A stretch of 6,281 nucleotides of DNA from Candidatus Hydrogenedentota bacterium. GTDB lineage: Bacteria; Hydrogenedentota; Hydrogenedentia; Hydrogenedentales; SLHB01. The stretch is taken from the NCBI GenBank assembly GCA_007136375.1, contig SLHB01000107.1, positions 1 to 6,281 of the forward strand, given 5' to 3'. The position numbers were made by a program, and so were the translations under genes. Each line of letters starts with the position of its first letter. Position 1 is the first letter of the stretch. Below the pieces are notes generated by a model. It did no database searches, was not told the DNA's origin, and was given only the letters and a program-made list of their open reading frames with translations. Below are positions 1-5,867 of the stretch, piece by piece.

Positions 1-702
1 CGCGACTTGTCCGGCGGATCCGCCGGGGTTCTGTACGACGATCTTCGGCATGGTGTCCGCGCTGGCCGCCAGTTCGTAGACCTCGGTCTCCAGGTCCTCG
101 AAGCTCTCATGGCGCAGCCGTTCCGGCGTGCTCACGTAGATGAACCCGTTCTCCACGGCGTAGTCGAGGTTCACGGGCCGCAACAGAGCGGACAGGGCTT
201 GCCGGAGCGTCACATCGTCGAGGCTGACGCGGCGGACCACGCCGTTAATGGCGATTCCAGCTTCAGGGCCCTGGGCGGTGATCATGCCCCGGCCGGAGCC
301 GCCGCCCGTTGGATTGCTCCGGATAATGTCGGAGCCGCCGCTGTCCTCGGAAGTGCTAGATACGGGCCCGCGGGCTTCCCGCAACGCCTGGGCGTTCCGC
401 TCCGCTTCGGCCACCGCCGGGTCGGAAGGCGCCGCCCGCCGCTGTTCGCGGGCCTGTTCCCATTGATTGATTAGGGCGTCACGGTGGGCGGGGTCGTTGC
501 TTTGCCGCACCGACTCCACCTCGTCCATGCTGGCCGTCCGGACGCGGCCTTCATTGGGCAGTTGGATGTAATACCTGGATAGCCCTTCCCGGACGATGAC
601 GTCCTCCAGGGTCTCGCCGTCGCTGAACACGATGGTGTCCGCCTGGCTAAGTCCGGCCACAAGAACCAGGCTCATGAGCGCTACAAGCAGTTGCCGTTTC
701 AT
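1..702 (-). CDS. Exported protein with STN/secretin N-terminal-type domain (partial, C-terminus off window)
   Basis: The frame is open without a stop for 234 codons from the ATG at 702 to the left edge, so only the N-terminal part is present. Residues 1-21 form a signal peptide (MKR, hydrophobic core, SQA|D cleavage). Residues 22-67 look like a small beta domain of the 'D-x-I-x-F-x-D-G' kind that occurs in exported planctomycete-like proteins. Residues 75-112 are charged, Ala/Gln/Glu-rich and probably helical. Residues 115-140 are a Ser/Gly-rich linker. Residues about 147-200 resemble an STN domain (VTLRQALSALL, then LDYAVENGFIYVSTPE), as found at the start of secretins and TonB-dependent receptors. 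The sequence after it (ETEVYELAAS) fits the strand that often follows. ATG 702 is preferred over ATG 708 because GAGG at 711-714 is 8 nt away from 702 but only 2 nt from 708. It could be a secretin-like pore subunit or a stand-alone exported scaffold protein; the missing C-terminus decides. Confidence 0.75.
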   Translation of the reverse strand, partial: MKRQLLVALMSLVLVAGLSQADTIVFSDGETLEDVIVREGLSRYYIQLPNEGRVRTASMDEVESVRQSNDPAHRDALINQWEQAREQRRAAPSDPAVAEAERNAQALREARGPVSSTSEDSGGSDIIRSNPTGGGSGRGMITAQGPEAGIAINGVVRRVSLDDVTLRQALSALLRPVNLDYAVENGFIYVSTPERLRHESFEDLETEVYELAASADTMPKIVVQNPGGSAGQVA

Positions 703-821
703 GGCCATCACCTCACTTTGGCGCGTGTTTGCCGGTTTGCGCGGCCGACGCTCCGCCGCCTGGAGCAACGGGAAAAGTCCGCCGCGGGCCGTTGTTTCAT
801 GGACCGATCACTTCCGTATAT

Positions 822-850
822 AACGTAACACCGGTGAAACGCGCATTCAA
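822..850 (-). promoter_or_regulatory. Candidate promoter for the STN-domain gene
   Basis: On the minus strand TTGAAT (845-850) is followed after 17 bp by TACGTT (822-827). The matches to the sigma-70 consensus are 4/6 and 3/6. It lies in the AT-rich pocket and would give a leader of roughly 110 nt. The match is weak, and overlapping TATA-like sequence leaves other -10 choices open. Confidence 0.22.
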
Positions 851-927
851 GCAATTACCGTGCCATTTTGGTGCAAATTAGCGCGAATCTACACCGGTCT
901 TGCCATGGCGCCGCCCGCCGCCCGGGG

Positions 928-956
928 TTGCGGCGCAACGGGTCCGTTGGTATGCT
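928..956 (+). promoter_or_regulatory. Candidate promoter for the symporter gene
   Basis: TTGCGG (928-933) and TATGCT (951-956) are separated by 17 bp, with a -10 match of 4/6 and a -35 match of 3/6. It ends 78 bp upstream of the chosen ATG. An alternative is the better -10 box TATAAC at 819-824, which lacks a recognisable -35. Neither can be confirmed from sequence alone. Confidence 0.22.
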
Positions 957-1034
957 TTGCCGCCAATGGCGCGGCGCGCTCGGCGGATGTCCGCGCGTGG
1001 GCGGAGCGGGACAACACAAGAGGGGGGCCCGGCA

Positions 1035-2807
1035 ATGATTCTGACCTTTTGGGATGTCGTGATCTTCGTGGGCTTCCTTGCGCTCGTCGTGGGCGTTTCA
1101 CTATACGCCTCGCGCAAGGAAAAGACGGGGGGCGCGGCCTATTTCCTCGCTGGCCGAAGCCTCACCTGGCCGCTCATCGGGTTTTCCCTCATCGCGTCCA
1201 ACATCTCCACGGAGCATTTCGTAGGGATGGCCGGCACGGGCTTTGGCGAGCTCGGCCTCGCTATCGCCAGCTATGAGTGGATAGCCGCTGTCGCCCTGGT
1301 GGTCCTCGCATGGTGGCTCTTGCCCAGGTTCTTGCAGGCGGGCATCTACACCATGCCTGAGTACCTGGAGTACCGCTACGATGGGACCACGCGCACGATC
1401 ATGTCCGTGTTCTTGATGACCTTGACCGTGCTGGCCTTGCTCGTGACCGTTCTCTACAGTGGCGCCCGGGGGCTGGATGGCGTCTTTGGCTTCAGCGCCA
1501 TGCTGGCGGAGCGTTTCGACATGAGCCCGCAAGCGGCCATGTTTTGGACGACCTGGGCCGGCGCCTGGCTCATCGGCATTATCGCCGCGGCGTACACCGT
1601 CTACGGCGGGTTGCGCGCCGTCGTCTGGTCCGACCTGTTGCAGGGCGCGGCCATGCTCATCGGCGGCGCCATCGTTTTGTTCCTAGGGCTCAAGCTTATC
1701 GGCGGCGGCGAGCTGACCGACTTCGGCGTGTCCGGCGGCAGCGTCTTCGAGGGTTGGAGCACGTTCAGCGAGGAGAACGCCGACCGCCTCCACGTGGGCC
1801 GGCCCCTCGACGATCCCCACATCCCATGGATCGCCCTGTTCACGGGCATGCTCATTCCCAACTTGTTCTATTGGGGCATGAACCAGTTCATCACGCAGCG
1901 GGCCCTGGGCGCCCGGACCCTCGCCGAGGGCCAGAAGGGCATCTTCCTCGCCTGCGGGTTCAAGCTCATCATGCCCTTCATCATCGTTGTGCCGGGCATC
2001 ATCGCCTTCCAGCTCTACGGCGACGTGATCCTTGAGCGGGCCGGAGGGGACATGGCGCGGGCGGGCGAAATGGCCTATCCCCACCTCATCGCCCAAATCA
2101 TGCCGCCCTTCCTCCGCGGCGTGATGCTGGCCGCGTTGGCGGGCGCCGTGATGTCCACCTTCAACTCCGGGATCAACTCCGCCGCCACCATGTACACGGT
2201 GGACATTCACAACAAATTCATCAACCCTGAAGCCTCGGCCTCCGGCGAACGGAACGTGTTCGTCGGCCGGACCGCCACCGCCGTCATCGCCCTTGTCGCC
2301 TGCGTCATGGCGCCCTTGCCGGGGTTGTTCCACGGCGTCTTCCATTACATCCAGGAAGTCTGGGGCTTCATCTCGCCGGGCATCGTGGCCGTTTTCTTCT
2401 TCGGGCTCATCGTCCCGAAGGCGCCGGTCATCGCCGGGAAGATCAGCCTCATCATCGGCCCGGCCATCTACGCCATCTGCCGCGTGCCCGGCTGGATCAT
2501 GTCCGCCATGGGCTTCGGCTACGGCGAAAACGGCGGCGTCGTTCGGGTAGTCGGCGACGCGCCCCAAGCCGTGGAAGGCTTCGCCGCGCTGGTCTTCCGC
2601 TTCACCCAGATGCCCTATCTGCACCACATGTTCCTGACCCTCGTCATCGTGGTCATCGTCATGACGATTCTGACCGCCCGGAATCCCTTGTCCGAGCCCC
2701 GCACGATGCCCGTGTCCGACGTCAATGTGGAGCCCCATCCCCGCCAGTATCTCTATGGCGGGCTGATCCTGGCGGCGGTAGTGGCCCTGTACATCATCTT
2801 CTGGTGA
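1035..2807 (+). CDS. Sodium/solute symporter, SGLT (SLC5)-like, probable sugar importer
   Basis: This 590-residue protein is an SSS-family inner-membrane cotransporter that would use the sodium gradient to import a solute. About 14 hydrophobic segments can be seen, from residues 5-25 to 573-589, as in vSGLT (about 543 residues). The stretch around residues 51-82, with NISTEHFVGMAGTG and LAIASYEW, closely follows vSGLT. By hand alignment with vSGLT as I remember it, the sodium-site positions are A54, I57, A371, S374 and T375. The sugar-site residues E81, N276, Y279, K310 and Q440 are retained, while vSGLT Q69 and S91 correspond to H61 and A84. The start at 1035 follows a GAGGGG-type ribosome site (1020-1025) and gives a normal N-terminus; the upstream in-frame ATG at 900 would add 45 Arg/Pro-rich residues. 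The last codons overlap the first unit of a tandem repeat. The BNR_4-type gene follows after 143 bp, probably in the same transcript. A sugar or sugar-like substrate is likely but cannot be named. Confidence 0.94.
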   Translation: MILTFWDVVIFVGFLALVVGVSLYASRKEKTGGAAYFLAGRSLTWPLIGFSLIASNISTEHFVGMAGTGFGELGLAIASYEWIAAVALVVLAWWLLPRFLQAGIYTMPEYLEYRYDGTTRTIMSVFLMTLTVLALLVTVLYSGARGLDGVFGFSAMLAERFDMSPQAAMFWTTWAGAWLIGIIAAAYTVYGGLRAVVWSDLLQGAAMLIGGAIVLFLGLKLIGGGELTDFGVSGGSVFEGWSTFSEENADRLHVGRPLDDPHIPWIALFTGMLIPNLFYWGMNQFITQRALGARTLAEGQKGIFLACGFKLIMPFIIVVPGIIAFQLYGDVILERAGGDMARAGEMAYPHLIAQIMPPFLRGVMLAALAGAVMSTFNSGINSAATMYTVDIHNKFINPEASASGERNVFVGRTATAVIALVACVMAPLPGLFHGVFHYIQEVWGFISPGIVAVFFFGLIVPKAPVIAGKISLIIGPAIYAICRVPGWIMSAMGFGYGENGGVVRVVGDAPQAVEGFAALVFRFTQMPYLHHMFLTLVIVVIVMTILTARNPLSEPRTMPVSDVNVEPHPRQYLYGGLILAAVVALYIIFW

Positions 2808-2913
2808 AGCGGCGCCGGTAGCCGCCTAGTGAAGCGGCGCCGGTAGCCGCCTAGTGAAGCGGCGCCGGTAGCCGCCTAGTGAAGCGGCGCCGGTAGCCGC
2901 CTAGTGAAGCGGC
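2804..2913 (+). repeat. Perfect 25-bp tandem repeat, 4.4 copies, overlapping the symporter stop codon
   Basis: Four identical 25-bp units lie head to tail at 2804-2828, 2829-2853, 2854-2878 and 2879-2903, followed by the first 10 bases of a fifth (2904-2913). Each unit begins GTGAAGCGGCGCC and ends GGTAGCCGCCTA. The first unit contains the symporter stop codon TGA (2805-2807). Within a unit GCGGC (unit positions 6-10) can pair with GCCGC (18-22) around a 7-nt loop; GCCGC of one unit can also pair with GCGGC of the next, so alternative hairpins are possible. Each unit closes all three plus-strand frames (TGA at 2-4, TAG at 16-18, and TAG across the unit junction). There are no spacers, so it is not a CRISPR array. 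The absence of any mismatch suggests recent expansion. Confidence 0.97.
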
Positions 2914-2918
2914 TTCAC
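2904..2918. repeat. Inverted repeat at the end of the tandem array
   Basis: GTGAAGC, one G, then GCTTCAC form a perfect 7+1+7 dyad, able to fold as a 6-bp stem with a CGG loop. The left arm is the start of the fifth, incomplete repeat unit and the right arm is unique sequence. No T-run follows, so a classical intrinsic terminator is unlikely. It ends 32 bp before the next start codon. Confidence 0.7.
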
Positions 2919-2938
2919 CTGACCGGCGGGGACGGAAA

Positions 2939-2944
2939 AGGAGG
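2939..2944 (+). promoter_or_regulatory. Ribosome binding site of the BNR_4-type gene
   Basis: A perfect AGGAGG lies 6 nt before the ATG at 2951, which fixes the start of this gene. Confidence 0.85.
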
Positions 2945-2950
2945 GGAAGC

Positions 2951-4285
2951 ATGAGCAGGGCATGGAGCAGGGCCGCGCGGAGTCTCGCGCTTGCCGCGCT
3001 GATCGCCGGGGCGCTGGCGGGCGGCGCGTGGGCGGACGTGGAATTCGTCCTCGAGATGGAGTTTGACGCCCACGAAAACACCCGGGGCGACTACATGTCT
3101 CCCGTGGCCGCGCACGAAGGCAGCATCTACACGGTCTGGGTCGATAGCGATCTGCGCACCATGGTCGCGAAGAAAGACCCGGAAGGCGCCGTCCAAACCA
3201 ACACCGTCATCGAGCACACCCGGATCGACCTTTACCACGCCGCGCCGTCCGTGGGGATCTGCCGCGACGGCTACATCCATGTCGCCGGCAACATGCACAA
3301 TTCGCCCTACCTCAACGACGAGGAGACGAATCCCCATGCGGAGCACCCGTGGCAGTACTTCGTCTCCGACGCGCCTGGGGACATCTCCTCGTTCACCTTC
3401 CGCGGCGGCGATGCGGACCGGGCGCCGCCCGGCGAATGGATCAGCTATCCCTACTTCGCCCGCTGCCGGGACGGCGTGCTCTATGTGGCCTTCCGGCATC
3501 GCGTGCGGTTCGGCACGGGCTGGAGTCCCGGCATCATGGCCAGCGGCGTGGCCCGTTATGACGCGGATGCGCGCCGGTGGGACATGCTCGGCGGGACGGA
3601 CTACGAACACGGCGAGCGGACCACCATCTGGGTGGACAAACAGGAAGGGACGGCCTATCAGGGCCTGAAGACGCGCATCTTCTTCTGTGAAGCCAACCGT
3701 ATGCACTTGACCTGGGCGGGGCAACTCGACGGCGACGGCGGCGGCCACGACAGCACTCATGTGGGCTACGCTGTGTCGGACGACGGCGGCGAAGCCTTCC
3801 GCCGCGCCGACGGAAGCGTCATTGAGTCCTTGCCCATCACCTTCACGTCCGGCGACACAGTGGTGGAGCCTCCGGTGTCCACGGAAGACGGCTCCCGCCT
3901 CTACAACCTCAGCCACGTGGGCGTAACGGCGGACGGCGTTCCCGTTGTGTCGTTCCGGAATACGGAACGGGGCGCCCTCTGGTCCTTTTGGCGGCCCGAT
4001 GAAGGGTGGACCGCGCCGGAGACGTTCCCCGCTGGATTCCCCTCCCGGTTCCTGTCCGATGACAGCGGGGCCATCACCGCCTCCGGATCCGGCCAACTGC
4101 ACCGGACGCTGGACAATGGCGCTACGTGGGAGACCATCGACGCGCCCACTGGAACGCCTCAGAATTGCCTCTTCGACGCGGCGTCGGCGGCCACGCCCGG
4201 CGCGCTCCGTTATCAGGCCCTGTTCATGGACGGCGAAACCGGCGTCGTCCGCGTGTATACGGCGAGGTTTGGCGGAGGCGAATGA
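2951..4285 (+). CDS. Exported BNR_4-type beta-propeller protein, possible polysaccharide-active enzyme
   Basis: This 444-residue protein has a clear signal peptide: RAWSRAAR, a hydrophobic Ala/Leu core, and cleavage near GAWA|DV at residue 28. The mature part is strand-rich without membrane segments. The pattern at residues 91-120 (RIDLYHAAPSVGICRDG, then YIHVAGNMHNSPY) matches what I know of the BNR_4 family. Further family-like stretches are EWISYPYF (162-169), MHLTWAG (251-257), THVGYAVSDDGG (269-280) and SLPIT (293-297). The BNR_4 fold is a beta-propeller, and the ulvan lyases of families PL24 and PL25 have related propellers. Conserved histidines (H96, H110, H116) are candidates for ligand or metal contact, but I cannot assign catalytic residues. 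Four cysteines (104, 172, 246, 406) could form disulfides outside the cytoplasm. Its place behind a sugar-type symporter and opposite an exported glycosidase-like protein suggests glycan handling. Lyase activity, other hydrolysis and plain binding all remain possible. Confidence 0.85.
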   Translation: MSRAWSRAARSLALAALIAGALAGGAWADVEFVLEMEFDAHENTRGDYMSPVAAHEGSIYTVWVDSDLRTMVAKKDPEGAVQTNTVIEHTRIDLYHAAPSVGICRDGYIHVAGNMHNSPYLNDEETNPHAEHPWQYFVSDAPGDISSFTFRGGDADRAPPGEWISYPYFARCRDGVLYVAFRHRVRFGTGWSPGIMASGVARYDADARRWDMLGGTDYEHGERTTIWVDKQEGTAYQGLKTRIFFCEANRMHLTWAGQLDGDGGGHDSTHVGYAVSDDGGEAFRRADGSVIESLPITFTSGDTVVEPPVSTEDGSRLYNLSHVGVTADGVPVVSFRNTERGALWSFWRPDEGWTAPETFPAGFPSRFLSDDSGAITASGSGQLHRTLDNGATWETIDAPTGTPQNCLFDAASAATPGALRYQALFMDGETGVVRVYTARFGGGE

Positions 4286-4286
4286 C

Positions 4287-4342
4287 CCGGCGCCGGACAG
4301 AGGGTATCGCCGCCGGCGCCGGCTTAGCCCCTGGCTATCCCT
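4287..4342. terminator. Possible bidirectional terminator region between convergent genes
   Basis: The 55-bp gap between two convergent stop codons holds two copies of the perfect 10-bp palindrome CCGGCGCCGG, at 4287-4296 and 4313-4322, which can also pair with each other. A longer imperfect stem is possible between 4301-4311 (AGGGTATCGCC) and 4333-4342 (GGCTATCCCT), with one bulge and one mismatch. There is no T-run on either strand, so intrinsic termination is uncertain; position is the main argument. Confidence 0.4.
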
Positions 4343-5798
4343 AGCGGGATGAACCGCTCTTCGTCGGCGTCACCACGGCGACCCACTGGCCGTCGCTGGG
4401 TTTGGCGAGGGACGCCGCCGGTCCGGCGTGGGTTTCCTCGCCGTCCATCCATTCCCCCGTGTTCGGGTCGATCCAGCGCACGAGGACATCGCCCTCCATG
4501 GCCGACACGTCCAGCTCCACAGCTTCGCCCCCGCCGGTGAAGAAAACGGCGTAGACCCGGCCGGGATCCGCCATGACGTAGGCCTCGTTCTCCTCCCGAT
4601 CCCGGAGCAACTCGCCCGCTTCCTGGTGGGGCTGGACGTTGAACACGCCGATAGCGTCCGTCACGGCGCGCAGACTCCGGATGTTCGCCTGGGCCCGCGC
4701 GTTGAGGCCGAGCCCCCAGTCTGGCCGGTGAAACCGCGCCGAGGCTTGACCCGCGAAGACGGTGCGCCACACCCGCTCCACGCCTTCGTCTCCAGCCGCG
4801 TACTGTTTGACGCTGTTCGCGGGCGCCGGGCGGCTGTCCAGTTTAGCCATCTCCGCCGCGATAGCGTCGAAATGGCCTTGGCCGACGTCCGAACCCGAAG
4901 GCCGGCTCGCGCCGCTCGCGCTCTGGGACAGCTCGGCGAAATCAAAGCCGTGCTCAGTGACAGGGTCCGCGTCGGGAGTGAAGCGCATGTCGCCCACGTA
5001 AGCCGTCCGTCCCCGCTCCGCCGCCACGCGCCGCGTGAATTCGGCCCAGTGGTTCGACCATTCCTGAGGCGCCCAGGACTCGTTCTTCGGGACGAAGAGC
5101 ACGTTCCCGTAGTCCAGCGCGCGATCCAGCACTTCCCTCACGAACCGCTCCTGATAGACCAGCGCCGTGGGGTCATCGTTCAGCGTGGGAACGGTGAGCA
5201 AAGCGGGGTGAGGCTCGTTCTCAAACGACGGCTCCCAGTTGGCGGGCAGCGTCGTTTCCTCCGCCGCGTAGTTGACGTTGTTCTCGGGGTTCATCGGATT
5301 TCGGCGCCAGCGCTCCCGGCTCTCTTCGCCTTCCCAGCGGCGCTGAAAATTCTGTCCGTCCCAAAACTCGATCTGCACCACCACGCCCCGCTCGGCCGAC
5401 GCCTCCAGAACGCCCTCCAGCCGCTCCCAGTAGATGGGGTTCCACGCGTCGAGGTCGAAGCGCCCGTCGTCCAACTGGCGCCAGGGCGTGGGCAAGTCCG
5501 GATGCCAGTGGTCCCGGGCGTAGGTGATGCAACGGAGGTAGTTCCCCCCGCTTTCCACGAGAACATCCAGCTGCTCGATGAACCGCTCCGGCTCCCAGGC
5601 GTGGGGCGACGCGGTTTCGAAGCCTCCCAGGAGCAGGGTGGGCTCGCCCTGGAATTCCCAGTAGCGGGGGTTCTCCGGCCAAGGCTGGATCGCGCCGCCA
5701 TTGGCCCCCGCCGTGGGCGTTGCGATGAGCGCCAGGAGCGCAAGCATAAGGGCCGGGTTGAGGGCCCGCGAATAGGGTTGTCCCGCTGTACGCCGCAT
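4341..5798 (-). CDS. Exported TIM-barrel glycosidase-like protein with C-terminal collagen-binding-type domain
   Basis: This 485-residue protein has a signal peptide ending near TPTAGA|N at residue 32. Residues about 40-380 look like a (beta/alpha)8 glycoside hydrolase: YWEFQGEPTLLLGG (47-60), GGNYLRCITY (84-93), VVVQIEFWDG (139-148), NVLFVPKNES (232-241) and TAYVGDMRF (265-273). E240, in the Asn-Glu pair at the end of a strand, is the likely acid/base; the second catalytic carboxylate is not clear to me. The C-terminal part (about 404-476: NEAYVMADPGRVYAVFF, RWIDPNTGEW, KPSDGQWVAVV) fits the 'putative collagen-binding domain of a collagenase' type, which often follows DUF4038/GH140-like barrels. 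In those proteins it is a beta-sandwich accessory domain and does not prove collagen binding. The ATG at 5798 is chosen because AGGAGG (5807-5812) lies 8 nt upstream; the in-frame ATG at 5825 has no such site. The YjbQ gene ends 69 bp upstream on the same strand. The substrate is unknown. Confidence 0.8.
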   Translation of the reverse strand: MRRTAGQPYSRALNPALMLALLALIATPTAGANGGAIQPWPENPRYWEFQGEPTLLLGGFETASPHAWEPERFIEQLDVLVESGGNYLRCITYARDHWHPDLPTPWRQLDDGRFDLDAWNPIYWERLEGVLEASAERGVVVQIEFWDGQNFQRRWEGEESRERWRRNPMNPENNVNYAAEETTLPANWEPSFENEPHPALLTVPTLNDDPTALVYQERFVREVLDRALDYGNVLFVPKNESWAPQEWSNHWAEFTRRVAAERGRTAYVGDMRFTPDADPVTEHGFDFAELSQSASGASRPSGSDVGQGHFDAIAAEMAKLDSRPAPANSVKQYAAGDEGVERVWRTVFAGQASARFHRPDWGLGLNARAQANIRSLRAVTDAIGVFNVQPHQEAGELLRDREENEAYVMADPGRVYAVFFTGGGEAVELDVSAMEGDVLVRWIDPNTGEWMDGEETHAGPAASLAKPSDGQWVAVVTPTKSGSSR

Positions 5799-5806
5799 GA
5801 CCGGTT

Positions 5807-5812
5807 CCTCCT
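5807..5812 (-). promoter_or_regulatory. Ribosome binding site of the glycosidase-like gene
   Basis: The minus strand carries a perfect AGGAGG 8 nt before the ATG at 5798. It lies inside the nine codons that an upstream start at 5825 would add, and therefore decides for the shorter protein. Confidence 0.85.
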
Positions 5813-5867
5813 GGTTGTTCCACATGGACAGGGGGCGTAGCCTCTTGCTATAAGCTCCGCGCGCTGT

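Larger units (their letters stand above)
703..1034. other. Divergent intergenic region, 332 bp, no gene seen
   Basis: This gap separates two divergent genes and must carry both of their promoters. Positions 811-895 are clearly more AT-rich than the rest and include TATAAC at 819-824, a 5/6 match to a plus-strand -10 box but without a good -35 at 17 bp. The motif ACACCGGT occurs twice, at 828-835 and 891-898. Positions 900-1034 are very GC-rich and are open in the symporter frame, but the predicted peptide (Arg/Pro/Ala-rich) does not look like protein and is not membrane-like. I take this part as 5' untranslated sequence. Confidence 0.6.

Noticed and set aside
7..474. Plus-strand open frame over the leftmost gene
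   Set aside because: It opposes the minus-strand frame that has a signal peptide, a ribosome site and an STN-type domain; its own product shows no such features.
900..1034. A 45-codon N-terminal extension of the symporter from ATG 900
   Set aside because: The extension is Arg/Pro/Ala-rich, has no family counterpart and would precede the first membrane segment; a purine-rich ribosome site lies just before ATG 1035.
1683..2738. 351-codon open frame antisense to the symporter
   Set aside because: It is composed mainly of His, Gly, Asp and Glu, as expected from reading a GC-rich membrane-protein gene backwards, and no fold is recognisable.
2804..2913. CRISPR array
   Set aside because: The 25-bp units adjoin directly with no spacer sequence, and no cas gene is present.
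2915..4102. 395-codon open frame antisense to the BNR_4-type gene
   Set aside because: The sense frame has a perfect ribosome site, a signal peptide and family motifs; the antisense product is low in structure and resembles nothing.
4428..5840. 470-codon open frame antisense to the glycosidase-like gene
   Set aside because: It is Arg/Val/Pro-rich, has no recognisable domain and mirrors a well-supported gene; long antisense frames are common at this GC content.
5799..5867. Own promoter for the glycosidase-like gene in the gap after yjbQ
   Set aside because: A minus-strand TATAGC occurs in the gap, but no -35-like hexamer stands at a suitable distance, so I do not list it.
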